Assembly (NCBI RefSeq): GCF_905397275.1
Contig: NZ_CAJPUY010000019.1
Span: 62,001-126,000 of the forward strand
Length of the DNA: 64,000 nt
Direction of reading: 5' to 3'
Source: Cupriavidus yeoncheonensis
GTDB lineage: Bacteria; Pseudomonadota; Gammaproteobacteria; Burkholderiales; Burkholderiaceae
Below are positions 19,380-28,085 of the stretch, in pieces (position 1 is the stretch's first letter; every line of letters begins with the position of its first letter). The notes under the pieces are model-generated. The model saw only the letters and a list, made by a program, of their open reading frames with translations, was not told where the DNA came from and did no database searches. A program made the position numbers and the translations under genes.

Positions 19380-21746
19380 GTGGCACTTCAACAGGGTTTC
19401 ATCCTGACCCGGCATTGGCGCGATACGCCGGCAGGTACGGAAGTCGAGGTCTGGCTGGCTACCGACGACGGACCGCGCCTGCTGCGCCTGCCTCCCCAGC
19501 CGGCTGTCGCGTTCGTCCCCGAGGCGCAGCGCGAGCGCGCCGAGGCGGTGCTGCAAGGCGACGGCAATGCCGAGTTGCGCGCGCTCGGGCTGCAGGATTT
19601 CCAGCGCAGGCCCGTCCTGGGTCTTTACTGTCGCCAGTACCGGCAGCTGGCCCAGCACAGCCGCGCGCTGCGCGACGCCGGCGTGGACGTCTACGAAGCC
19701 GATATCCGCCCGCACGAGCGCTACCTCATGGAGCGCTTCATCACCGCGCCGGTGTCGTACGCCGGCGAAGCCGACAGCAGCGGCGTGCTCCGCAACGCGC
19801 AGATGAAGCCTGCGCCGGACTATCGGCCGACGCTGCGCCTGGTCTCGCTCGATATCGAAACCAACGCGTTTGGCGATCTCTACTCGATTGCGCTCGACGG
19901 CTGTGGCCAGCGCCAGGTCTATATGCTCGGCGCGGCACCGCCGGACCCCGCGCAAGTCGATTTCTCGCTCGAATACTGCGCAACTCGTCGGGTCTTGCTC
20001 GAAAGGCTGAACGAGTGGGTGGCCCGCCACGACCCCGACGCGATCATCGGCTGGAACCTGGTCCAGTTCGACCTGCGCGTGCTGCACGAGCACGCGCGCC
20101 AGTTCCAGGTTCCGTTGCGCCTTGGCCGTGGCGGCGCGGAAATGGAGTGGCGCGAGCACACCAGCCAGCAGCACTATTTCGCGGGCGCCGCCGGGCGCCT
20201 GATCATCGACGGCATCGAGGCGCTGCGTTCCGCGACCTGGAGCTTTCCGTCGTTCAGCCTCGAATCGGTGGCGCAGGCGCTGCTCGGCGAAGGCAAGGCG
20301 ATCGACAACCCGTATGACCGCATGGACGCCATCGACCGCATGTTCGAACACGACAAGCCGGCCCTGGCGCGCTACAACCTGCGCGATTGCGAGCTGGTGA
20401 CGCGGATTTTCGAGCAGACGGAGCTGCTGACGTTCCTGCTGGAGCGTGCCACGGTGACGGGCCTGCCGGCGGACCGCAGCGGCGGTTCCGTGGCCGCCTT
20501 CACGCACCTGTACATGCCGCTGATGCACCGCCAGGGCTATGTCGCGCCCAACCTCGGCGAGAAGGCGCCGGAGGCCAGCCCCGGCGGCTTTGTCATGGAT
20601 TCGCGGCCCGGCCTTTATGAATCGGTGCTGGTGCTGGACTACAAGAGCCTCTATCCCTCCATCATCCGCACGTTCCTGATTGATCCGGTCGGTCTGGTGG
20701 AAGGGCTGGCGCATCCGGACGATGCCGACTCCGTGCCCGGGTTCCGCGGTGCGCGCTTTTCCCGGACGAAGCACTGCCTGCCGGCAATCGTCTCCAGGGT
20801 CTGGCAAGGCAGAGACGCTGCCAAGCGTGACGGGAACAAGCCGCTCTCGCAGGCGCTCAAGATCATCATGAACGCGTTCTACGGCGTGCTCGGGTCGAGC
20901 GGTTGCCGCTTCTTCGATCCGCGGCTCGCCTCGTCGATCACCATGCGCGGGCACGAGATCATGCAGCAGACCCGGGCCCTGATCGAGGCCCGCGGCTATG
21001 AGGTCATCTATGGCGACACGGATTCCACCTTCGTCTGGCTGCGCCGCGCACGGACCGAGGCCGACGCGGCACAGATCGGCCGCAGCCTGGTCGCACACGT
21101 CAACGACTGGTGGCGCGAGCACCTGTCGCAGGTCCATGGCCTGGAAAGCGCGCTGGAGCTGCAGTTCGAAACGCACTACCGGCGTTTCCTGATGCCGACG
21201 ATCCGCGGCACGGATCTCGGCAGCAAGAAGCGCTATGCGGGGCAGGTGCTGCGGCCTGGTGGCCAGGTGGAGATGGTGTTCAAGGGGCTGGAGACGGTGC
21301 GCACGGACTGGTCGCCGCTCGCCCAGCAGTTCCAGCAGACGCTCTACGAAAAGATCTTCAACCGCGAGCCCTACCAGGACTACGTGAGGGACGTGGTGCG
21401 CCGCACGCTGGCCGGCGAACTTGACGAGCAGCTGGTCTATCGCAAGCGCCTGCGCCGCAAGCTCGATGATTACCAGCGCAATGTGCCCCCGCACGTTCGC
21501 GCCGCGCGCATGGCCGATGCCTATAACGAACGCCACGGCCGGCCGCGGCAGTATCAGCGTGGCGGCTGGATCAGCTATGTGATGACCACGGCCGGGCCGG
21601 AACCGCTCGAAGCCCGCTCGGCGCCGATCGACTACAGCCATTACGTCGCCAGGCAGCTTCAGCCGATTGCCGATGCGATCCTGCCGTTCCTCGACGACGA
21701 TTTCGAGACGCTGCTGACCGGCCAGATGGCGCTGTTCCCGGGGTAG
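19380..21746 (+). CDS. polB: DNA polymerase II (family B)
   Basis: Family-B DNA polymerase of 788 residues (E. coli Pol II has 783). It has proofreading exonuclease motif I SLDIET (about 156-161), polymerase motif A DYKSLYPSII (about 420), motif B region KIIMNAFYGVLGSS, motif C YGDTDSTF (about 544) and a downstream SKKRYAG. All catalytic aspartates are present, so it should be active. It is a damage-tolerance and repair polymerase, often LexA-controlled; I saw no clear LexA box. The frame is open from 19230, but homology begins at the GTG at 19380, which has TAAGG upstream. Confidence 0.95.
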   Translation: MALQQGFILTRHWRDTPAGTEVEVWLATDDGPRLLRLPPQPAVAFVPEAQRERAEAVLQGDGNAELRALGLQDFQRRPVLGLYCRQYRQLAQHSRALRDAGVDVYEADIRPHERYLMERFITAPVSYAGEADSSGVLRNAQMKPAPDYRPTLRLVSLDIETNAFGDLYSIALDGCGQRQVYMLGAAPPDPAQVDFSLEYCATRRVLLERLNEWVARHDPDAIIGWNLVQFDLRVLHEHARQFQVPLRLGRGGAEMEWREHTSQQHYFAGAAGRLIIDGIEALRSATWSFPSFSLESVAQALLGEGKAIDNPYDRMDAIDRMFEHDKPALARYNLRDCELVTRIFEQTELLTFLLERATVTGLPADRSGGSVAAFTHLYMPLMHRQGYVAPNLGEKAPEASPGGFVMDSRPGLYESVLVLDYKSLYPSIIRTFLIDPVGLVEGLAHPDDADSVPGFRGARFSRTKHCLPAIVSRVWQGRDAAKRDGNKPLSQALKIIMNAFYGVLGSSGCRFFDPRLASSITMRGHEIMQQTRALIEARGYEVIYGDTDSTFVWLRRARTEADAAQIGRSLVAHVNDWWREHLSQVHGLESALELQFETHYRRFLMPTIRGTDLGSKKRYAGQVLRPGGQVEMVFKGLETVRTDWSPLAQQFQQTLYEKIFNREPYQDYVRDVVRRTLAGELDEQLVYRKRLRRKLDDYQRNVPPHVRAARMADAYNERHGRPRQYQRGGWISYVMTTAGPEPLEARSAPIDYSHYVARQLQPIADAILPFLDDDFETLLTGQMALFPG

Positions 21747-22009
21747 AAGAGGGCATTGAAGCAGAGGGCGTTGAAGCTGCGGCTGACCGCAACTTGCGGG
21801 CGCCGCGCGAGGCACCCCGGTTGTAGCCTGGAACGCCTCAGCGCAAGGCAGATCGGCGAAGCGGAAGAAATTTCACGCGATGCGCGCCCGGCGCGCCTGC
21901 CCGTCGCGATATCGGACAAGCACCGACAAGCCTTTCAGCCGTCGTGGCAGATGAGGGGCGGGATTGCCGCCGTAGATTGAAGGTACTGATTCTTCCAAGG
22001 AGGCAGATC

Positions 22010-22321
22010 ATGTTCCGACGCTACGCTACTTGCCTGACCCTAGGCGTGCTCGCCGCGGCGGCCACTACGACTGCGCTGGCGCGCGAGTACGTGGACGAAC
22101 GCGGGGCTCCGGTCTATGTCGAGCCGGCTCCGCCGGTGGTCTATGAGCGGCCTGCGCCTGTCGTGGCGAGCACGCATGTGGTCGTAGGCTGGCACGGCGA
22201 ACGCTATTGGGATGGTCATCGCTGGTGGGAGCGCGACGAGTGGAACCGCCACCATCATCACCATGACAATCATCACAACAACCACCACGACAATCACCAC
22301 GACGAAGATCACCGCGGCTAG
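22010..22321 (+). CDS. Exported protein with histidine-rich tail
   Basis: Protein of 103 residues with a strong AAGGAGG ribosome site 6 nt before the ATG. A signal peptide (CLTLGVLAAAATTTALA) is followed by a Pro/Val/Tyr-rich segment (YVEPAPPVVYERPAPVV), a WHGERYWDGHRWWERDEW motif seen in small periplasmic YXWGXXW-type proteins, and a C-terminal run of about 25 residues. That run is dominated by His with Asp/Asn. The tail suggests periplasmic binding of a transition metal such as Ni, Zn or Cu. No metal-transport gene is adjacent. Confidence 0.8.
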   Translation: MFRRYATCLTLGVLAAAATTTALAREYVDERGAPVYVEPAPPVVYERPAPVVASTHVVVGWHGERYWDGHRWWERDEWNRHHHHHDNHHNNHHDNHHDEDHRG

Positions 22322-22390
22322 GACCACGGCTTGATGCATCGTTGAGGGCATCGGCGCCGGCCAGGGTAGGCGGCTTCGTGCCGTCCCAGG

Positions 22391-22660
22391 CTAGCGCAGA
22401 TGCCTTCCGGGCAGGGTCGGTGTCGTCGCCTGCCGGGCAGGCGCGCCCGTCATTTCAGCATTGCGCGCGCGCCGCGCCCTGGCCGATGGCTTCTCTGCCG
22501 GATTGCGTCGCGCAAGCGGGCTGTCCGAATGCGTGCCGAACGCGCCGAGATGAATGGGTTCGCCCATCCCGCCCACGACCTGCTGGCCGAGCGCATTGCC
22601 GCCAGCACACCATAGCGTCGCTGCAGACGCCACCAGCCCGAGTACCCGCATCCTGCCCAT
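22391..22660 (-). CDS. Small exported hypothetical protein
   Basis: 89 residues starting MGRMRVLGLVASAATLWCAGGNALGQQ, a credible signal peptide with cleavage after ALG or ALA-like positions. The mature part is short, Ala/Arg/Pro-rich and probably unstructured. GGAG lies 8 nt before the ATG. It lies 93 bp downstream of the GntR-type gene on the same strand. No family recognised. Confidence 0.42.
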   Translation of the reverse strand: MGRMRVLGLVASAATLWCAGGNALGQQVVGGMGEPIHLGAFGTHSDSPLARRNPAEKPSARARRARNAEMTGAPARQATTPTLPGRHLR

Positions 22661-22753
22661 TGAGTTCGCTCCGTCACGCATTGGCCACCACTGGCCGCTT
22701 GCGGTCGAGAGCATATTGGCTCTGCGCCGGCGAGGTTGTAACGGTTTGTGAGG

Positions 22754-23482
22754 TCAGGTCTTCGATGCCGCCGGCGCGGCTTCGGCTTCGGCCGCCTGCA
22801 GGTTCAGCACCGCGTCGCGCTTGTCCAGCAGATGCTGGCGCAGGATCGCCGCCAGGCGCTTGCCGTCCCGCGCTTCCAGCGCCACCAGCATTTCGTCGTG
22901 GTCGTGGATGGCGCTGTCCCACTTCGTTTTCTGGAAGTTTGAGCGGAACCGCAATGCCTGCAGCCTGCGATTCACGGCCAGGTAGGTCTGGCGCAGCGCG
23001 CTGTTGCGGGCGGCCTGGTTGATGCGGTCGTGGATCTGGCGGTTGTAGTTGTAGTAGCCGGACAGGTCGTCCTGCGCGCGGCACGCCAGCATGGCGTAGT
23101 GCAGGGCCTTGATTTCGGCGAGATCCACCGGCGTGATGCGTTCGCAGGCCAGTTCGCCCGACAGCGCCTCCAGGCCGCTCATCAGCTCGAACGTATCGAG
23201 GATCTCCGTGGCCGACAGGCTGGCGACCGTCGCGCCGCGATTGGGCGAGATGTCGATCAGCCCTTCGGCTGCGAGCACCTTGAACGCCTCGCGCAGCGGT
23301 GTGCGCGAGATGCCAAGCGTTTCGCACAGCTCGCGCTCGTTGAGCTTGGTGCCGGCCTTCAGCACGCCCTCCACGATGAAGTTGCGCAGGTGGCCCACCA
23401 CCGTGTCATGCAGGCGTTGCCGCTCAACCTTCGGAAGCACGGAAGCGAACGAAGTTTCGCCGGAAGAAATGGGATCTTGCAT
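22754..23482 (-). CDS. GntR-family regulator, FCD (FadR/VanR) subfamily
   Basis: Regulator of 242 residues. The winged HTH (about 25-95) includes GTKLNERELCETLGISRTPLREAFKVLAAEGL. The all-helical FCD ligand-binding domain (about 105-225) shows acidic/His metal-site residues such as the HDHDEMLVALEARD stretch. These proteins usually respond to small carboxylic acids. It is divergent from the aminotransferase/amidase gene cluster. An 18-bp motif overlaps its own start codon and recurs before the first cluster gene, which indicates autoregulation and control of the cluster. Confidence 0.92.
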   Translation of the reverse strand: MQDPISSGETSFASVLPKVERQRLHDTVVGHLRNFIVEGVLKAGTKLNERELCETLGISRTPLREAFKVLAAEGLIDISPNRGATVASLSATEILDTFELMSGLEALSGELACERITPVDLAEIKALHYAMLACRAQDDLSGYYNYNRQIHDRINQAARNSALRQTYLAVNRRLQALRFRSNFQKTKWDSAIHDHDEMLVALEARDGKRLAAILRQHLLDKRDAVLNLQAAEAEAAPAASKT

Positions 23483-23494
23483 GCAAAGTCCAAC
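23477..23494. promoter_or_regulatory. Candidate GntR/FCD operator, copy 1
   Basis: TTGCATGCAAAGTCCAAC overlaps the start codon of the GntR-type gene and contains the palindrome TTGCATGCAA. It matches copy 2 at 15 of 18 positions. Confidence 0.7.
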
Positions 23495-23633
23495 GACGGT
23501 CGTTTTCCGGGCATTCTATCAGACGCCTAGCACACTGCCGACAAGACGCAAGTCCCTGATGGATCGGGGTAAACACTGCGCGTTTTTCTTATCCTCGCCC
23601 CCTTCCTTTACTGGCTCCGCCTGCTAAAGTATT

Positions 23634-23651
23634 TTGAATGCAAAATTCAAC
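23634..23651. promoter_or_regulatory. Candidate GntR/FCD operator, copy 2
   Basis: TTGAATGCAAAATTCAAC contains the inverted repeat TTGAAT-GCAAA-ATTCAA and ends immediately before the ribosome site of the aminotransferase gene. It is in the same orientation as copy 1, exactly 157 bp away. Confidence 0.72.
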
Positions 23652-23662
23652 AGGAGGAGTAA

Positions 23663-24883
23663 ATGCTGAAACTGGACTTCCATCCCGCTGGCCGTCATTT
23701 CCTGCAGATCCCCGGACCGAGCCCGGTGCCGGACCGCATCCTGCGCGCCATCAGCTACCCGACCATTGACCACCGCGGCCCCGAGTTCGGGGCGCTGGGG
23801 CTGAAGGTGCTGGCCGGCATCCGCCAGATCTTCAAGACCGAGCAGCCGGTTGTGATCTATCCGGCCTCAGGGACCGGCGCCTGGGAAGCCGCGCTGTCCA
23901 ATACGCTGAGCCCTGGCGATACCGTGCTCATGTTCGAGACCGGCCATTTCGCCACGCTCTGGAAGAAGATGGCCGAGAAGCTGGGCCTGCGTCCGGAATT
24001 CCTTGGCCTGCCGGGCATCGAGGGCTGGCGCCGCGGGGTGCAGGCCGACATGATCGAGGCGCGCCTGCGCCAGGACAGCGGCCATGCCATCAAGGCCGTC
24101 TGCGTGGTGCACAACGAGACCTCGACCGGCGTCACCTCCGATATCGCCGCCGTGCGCAAGGCCATTGACGCGGCGGGCCATCCGGCCTTGCTGATGGTCG
24201 ACACGATCTCCGGGCTGGCCTCGGCCGACTATCGCCACGACGAGTGGGGCGTGGACGTGACCGTCTCGGGCTCGCAGAAGGGGCTGATGCTGCCGCCGGG
24301 CATCAGCTTCAACGCCGTGTCGCCCAAGGCCATCGAGGTCGCCAGAACGGCCCGGCTGCCACGCAGCTTCTGGGACTGGGAAGAGATCATCGCGATGAAC
24401 CAGACCGGCTACTGGCCCTACACGCCGAGCACGAACCTGCTTTACGGCTTGTCGGAAGCGCTGGACATGATCCTGGAAGAAGGGCTCGACAACGTCTTCG
24501 CGCGCCACCAGCGCCTGGCGGAAGCTTGCCGCCGCGCAGTGCGCGCGTGGGGCCTGGAGATCCAGTGCGCGGACCCGTCGGTCTACAGCCCGGTACTGAC
24601 CGGCGTCATGATGCCCGATGGCATCGACGCGGACACCGTGCGCCGGATCATCTATGACCGCTTCAACATGTCGCTCGGCGCGGCGCTGGGCAAGATGAAG
24701 GGCCGGATGTTCCGCATCGGCCATCTCGGCGACTGCAACGACCTCACGCTGATGGCCACGCTGTCCGGCTGCGAGATGGGGCTGAAGCTGTCGGGCGTCC
24801 CGCTTGCCGCCAGCGGCGTTGCCGCGGCCATGGACTATCTTGCCGCCCACGCGAGCCCCTTGCCACTGCGGGCCGCAGCCTGA
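23663..24883 (+). CDS. Alanine/serine-glyoxylate-type class V aminotransferase
   Basis: PLP-dependent fold-type I enzyme of 406 residues, class V. Motifs: PGPSPVPDRI at the N-terminus (about 17-26), PASGTGAWEA for cofactor phosphate (about 67-76), HNETSTGV, the aspartate in MVDTISGLASAD, and the PLP lysine in GSQKG (Lys206). Close families are serine-glyoxylate, alanine-glyoxylate and ureidoglycine-glyoxylate aminotransferases, so glyoxylate is a likely amino acceptor. It has a strong AGGAGG site. It is first in a six-gene cluster with two permeases, an amidase, a racemase homologue and a hydratase-like protein. Confidence 0.87.
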   Translation: MLKLDFHPAGRHFLQIPGPSPVPDRILRAISYPTIDHRGPEFGALGLKVLAGIRQIFKTEQPVVIYPASGTGAWEAALSNTLSPGDTVLMFETGHFATLWKKMAEKLGLRPEFLGLPGIEGWRRGVQADMIEARLRQDSGHAIKAVCVVHNETSTGVTSDIAAVRKAIDAAGHPALLMVDTISGLASADYRHDEWGVDVTVSGSQKGLMLPPGISFNAVSPKAIEVARTARLPRSFWDWEEIIAMNQTGYWPYTPSTNLLYGLSEALDMILEEGLDNVFARHQRLAEACRRAVRAWGLEIQCADPSVYSPVLTGVMMPDGIDADTVRRIIYDRFNMSLGAALGKMKGRMFRIGHLGDCNDLTLMATLSGCEMGLKLSGVPLAASGVAAAMDYLAAHASPLPLRAAA

Positions 24884-25086
24884 CGCCAGCCGCCGGGGCC
24901 CGCGATCGCGGCGCGCACCGGTTCGCACCGCAAGGCCGGGGAGGGCCTTGCAGCGAGCCGCTTGCCGGCAGTACGGCAAGCGCGCGGCCACTGGCCCCGG
25001 CGGTACAGGCCCGTTCCACACAGCACTGATCGCATCAGGATCGGCGCAGCAGTACTGACGTACCTGACAATACAAAAGGAGACGCT

Positions 25087-26391
25087 GTGGAAACTACCCT
25101 GCAGGCCGGGGCAAAGGTGAGTTCGTACGAAGACGCCGTTTATCGCAAGGTAAGCTGGCGCCTCGTGCCGTTCCTGATGCTTTGCTTCCTGATTGCCTAT
25201 CTCGACCGAGTCAACGTCGGCTTTGCCAAGCTCCAGATGTCCCAGGACCTTGGCTTCAGCGAAACCGTCTACGGCCTTGGCGCCGGCATTTTCTTCATCG
25301 GCTACTTCCTGTTCGAGATCCCCAGCAACCTGGCGCTCCACCGCTTCGGGGCCAAGGTCTGGATCGGCCGCATCATGGTCACATGGGGCCTGCTGTCCGC
25401 GTGCTTCGTGTTCGTGGAGACGCCGACGGCCTTCTACACCCTGCGTTTCCTGCTGGGCCTCGCCGAAGCGGGCTTTACGCCCGGCATCGTGTACTACCTG
25501 TCCTGCTGGTACCCGTCGCACCGTCGCGCCAAGATCATGGCGATCTACTGCATGGGCTCGCCGCTGTCGGGCATCATTGGCAACCCGCTGTCCGGCTTCC
25601 TGATGGGCAGCATGGGCGGCATCGCGGGCTGGGCGGGCTGGCAGTGGATGTTCTTCATTGAAGCCGTGCCCGCCGTGCTGCTCGGCCTGGCCTGCTTCTA
25701 CTACCTGGACAGCTCCATCGCCAAGGCCAAATGGCTCAGCGACGACGAGAAGCAGGTGCTCGAACGGGCCAAGGCGGAGGACAACAAGGCGGCAGGTCCG
25801 GAGGCGCGCGTGGGCAAGGTCTTTACCGACCCGCGGGTCTGGCTGATCAGCCTGATCTGCTTCTGCTATGTCACCGGCCAGTACGGCATCACGCTCTGGC
25901 TGCCGACGTTCATCAAGTCGACGGGCGTCTCCGACCCCGTGCAGATCGGCCTGCTCAGCGCGATCCCGTATATTGCGGCCATCGTGACCATGTACTTCTT
26001 CGCCAAGAGCGCGGACAAGCACCGGGAACGGCGCTGGCACCTGATCGTGCCCTGCATGATGGGCGCCCTCGGCTTCCTGGCGCTGCCGTGGATCATGCAC
26101 AGCACGGCGCTCTCGCTGGTGTTCCTGTCGATTGCCGCAGCCGGCATCCTGACCTGTTCGCCGCTGTTCTGGTCGCTGCCCACGGCCTTCCTCAGCGGCG
26201 CGGCAGCGGCCACGGCGATCGCCATGAGCAACTCCATCGGCAACCTGGCCGGCTTTACCAGCGGCTACATGATCGGGTATCTGCGCGACGTGACCCAGAG
26301 CGGCAGCAGTGCGTACTACATGATCGCGGGCATGCTCGTCCTCGGCGCGTTCGCCATCTGGACCTTGCCGGCCAAGCTCGTCAACCGGTAG
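25087..26391 (+). CDS. MFS transporter, anion:cation symporter (ACS) family
   Basis: Permease of 434 residues with 12 predicted helices. The ACS signature in helix 1-2 (AYLDRVNVGFAKLQM), the GIFFIGYFLFEIPSNL loop and the RFLLGLAEAGFTPGI helix 4 motif are typical of transporters for aldarates, phthalate, tartrate and similar organic anions. The GTG start is preceded by AAGGAG at 7 nt. It lies in the GntR-controlled cluster and presumably imports the pathway substrate. A perfect 22-bp palindrome follows the stop. Confidence 0.92.
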   Translation: METTLQAGAKVSSYEDAVYRKVSWRLVPFLMLCFLIAYLDRVNVGFAKLQMSQDLGFSETVYGLGAGIFFIGYFLFEIPSNLALHRFGAKVWIGRIMVTWGLLSACFVFVETPTAFYTLRFLLGLAEAGFTPGIVYYLSCWYPSHRRAKIMAIYCMGSPLSGIIGNPLSGFLMGSMGGIAGWAGWQWMFFIEAVPAVLLGLACFYYLDSSIAKAKWLSDDEKQVLERAKAEDNKAAGPEARVGKVFTDPRVWLISLICFCYVTGQYGITLWLPTFIKSTGVSDPVQIGLLSAIPYIAAIVTMYFFAKSADKHRERRWHLIVPCMMGALGFLALPWIMHSTALSLVFLSIAAAGILTCSPLFWSLPTAFLSGAAAATAIAMSNSIGNLAGFTSGYMIGYLRDVTQSGSSAYYMIAGMLVLGAFAIWTLPAKLVNR

Positions 26392-26398
26392 CACAGCC

Positions 26399-26420
26399 GG
26401 GGAGCGGCATGCCGCTCCCC
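26399..26420. terminator. Perfect 22-bp palindrome (intercistronic hairpin)
   Basis: GGGGAGCGGCATGCCGCTCCCC is self-complementary over its full length and would form a very stable hairpin in RNA. It sits between the MFS stop and the amidase start. No T-run follows on the plus strand, so it is more likely an RNA-stability or attenuation element than a full terminator. Confidence 0.55.
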
Positions 26421-26472
26421 AAGGACTCAACACCCCGGCGCCCTCCGCGCCCGGGGCGCAAGGAAAGCAAAC

Positions 26473-27975
26473 ATGGAACCCACCCTCGAATCCGGCACCA
26501 GCGTCATGGAGGCCACCGTGTCCGGCGTGCATGCCGCCATGCGCGAAGGCCGGCTGACCGCGCGCCAGCTGGTGCAGGGCTATCTGGACCGGATTACGGC
26601 CTATGACAAGAGCGGCCCCCGCATCAACAGCGTGTTGCAGCTCAATCCGCAAGTGCTGGCGGAAGCCGACCGGCTGGATGCACATGCCGCGGCAAGCCCG
26701 TCCGTGCCGCTTGCGCCGTTGCATGGCATTCCCGTGCTGATCAAGGACAACATCGAATGCGCCGGCGTCGAGACGACCGCGGGCGCGCGTTGCCTGCAGG
26801 GCAATCTGGCGCGGGAGGATGCCTTTATCGTGCGCCGCCTGCGCGAGGCCGGTGCCATCGTGCTGGCCAAGACCAATCTGCACGAGATGGCGTCGGGCGG
26901 CGAGACCGTCAGCACGCTGGGCGGGCAGACCCTGAATCCCTATGACCTGACGCGGACGCCGGGCGGCTCCAGCGGCGGCACCGGCGCTGGCATCGCGGCC
27001 AACTTCGGCCTGTTGGGCATCGGCACGGACGGCATCAACTCTGTGCGTTCACCGGCTTCGGCGAACAACCTCGTCGGCCTGCGCCCGACCATGGGGCTGG
27101 TCAGCCGTAGCGGACTGGTCCCTTGCGGGCTGACGCAGGACACCATCGGTCCGATCACCCGCACCGTGGCCGATGCCGCGCTCCTGCTCGACGTCATGGC
27201 CGGCCACGACCCGGCCGACCCGGTTACCAGCCAGGCGGCCGCGCATATCCCGCCCAGCTACGCCGAAGGACTGAACCGCGACGGCCTCAGGGGCGCCCGC
27301 ATCGGCGTGCTGCGCTCGTTCTTTGGCGAAGGGCCCGGGCATCGCGCCGTCAATGCCGTCATGCAACGCGCGCTTGCCACCATCGGGGCCCGCGGCGCCG
27401 AGCTGGTCGAGATCGACGAGGCGATCGACCCCGACGCGCTGCTGGCGGACACGCTGGTGCATCTCTACGAAATGAAGGGCGATCTCGACGCCTACCTTGC
27501 CAGGGTGCCATCCGGCGTGGCCGTCCGCTCGATGGAAGACATCATCGCTTCCGGGAGCGTGCTTCCCGGCGTCATCGGAACGCTGAAGAACGCCGTGGCG
27601 CTGGCAGGCAACGAGACCGAATACCGCGAACGCCTGCAGCGCCAGCAAGCCTTGCGCGATCGCATCCTCGGGCTGATGGCGATGCACCGCCTGGATGCGC
27701 TGGCGTTTCCGCACCAGCGGCGCCTGGTCGCGCCCGTGGGCGAGGCCCAGGCCGAGCGCAATGGCGTGCTGGCATCTGCCACGGGCTTTCCGGCAATCGT
27801 CATACCGGGCGGCTTCTCCGAGCCGGACGCCAATGCCCCGCATGGCGTTCCGGTCGGCCTGGAATTCTTCGGCCGGCCGTTTTCGGAGCGTGTGCTGTTG
27901 CGACTGGCCTATGCGGCCGAGCAGGCCCTCGGCGCACGACGGCCACCTGACTGCGCACCGGCGCTGATGACCTAG
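26473..27975 (+). CDS. Amidase-signature family amidohydrolase
   Basis: Amide hydrolase of 500 residues with the Ser-cisSer-Lys triad at the usual spacing: Lys91 in PVLIKDNIE, cis-Ser166 in TPGGSSGGTGAG, and nucleophile Ser190 in GTDGINSVRSPAS. The oxyanion stretch reads G-I-N before the serine instead of the common T-G-G, so substrate handling may differ from well-known amidases. It would release ammonia or an amine from an amide. It is embedded between two MFS permease genes in the GntR-controlled cluster. Confidence 0.9.
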   Translation: MEPTLESGTSVMEATVSGVHAAMREGRLTARQLVQGYLDRITAYDKSGPRINSVLQLNPQVLAEADRLDAHAAASPSVPLAPLHGIPVLIKDNIECAGVETTAGARCLQGNLAREDAFIVRRLREAGAIVLAKTNLHEMASGGETVSTLGGQTLNPYDLTRTPGGSSGGTGAGIAANFGLLGIGTDGINSVRSPASANNLVGLRPTMGLVSRSGLVPCGLTQDTIGPITRTVADAALLLDVMAGHDPADPVTSQAAAHIPPSYAEGLNRDGLRGARIGVLRSFFGEGPGHRAVNAVMQRALATIGARGAELVEIDEAIDPDALLADTLVHLYEMKGDLDAYLARVPSGVAVRSMEDIIASGSVLPGVIGTLKNAVALAGNETEYRERLQRQQALRDRILGLMAMHRLDALAFPHQRRLVAPVGEAQAERNGVLASATGFPAIVIPGGFSEPDANAPHGVPVGLEFFGRPFSERVLLRLAYAAEQALGARRPPDCAPALMT

Positions 27976-28085
27976 CACGGCGCCGCAGGCGCACTTTCTT
28001 TGCTGCTCTGCCAAGACCGGCCAACGACGCCGGCGACAGGTTTGCGGATACACCGTGACTGACCTCAATCCGAGGAGGAGACAAC

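Noticed and set aside
18198..21815. Very long minus-strand open frame (over 1200 codons) opposite yddG and polB.
   Set aside because: It is antisense to two genes with full family signatures. Its translation is Arg/His/Gln/Ala-rich with no domain. Such frames are common opposite GC-rich codons.
24835..26883. Minus-strand open frame of about 680 codons opposite the ACS permease.
   Set aside because: No domain; His/Arg/Gln-rich shadow of a well-supported permease gene.
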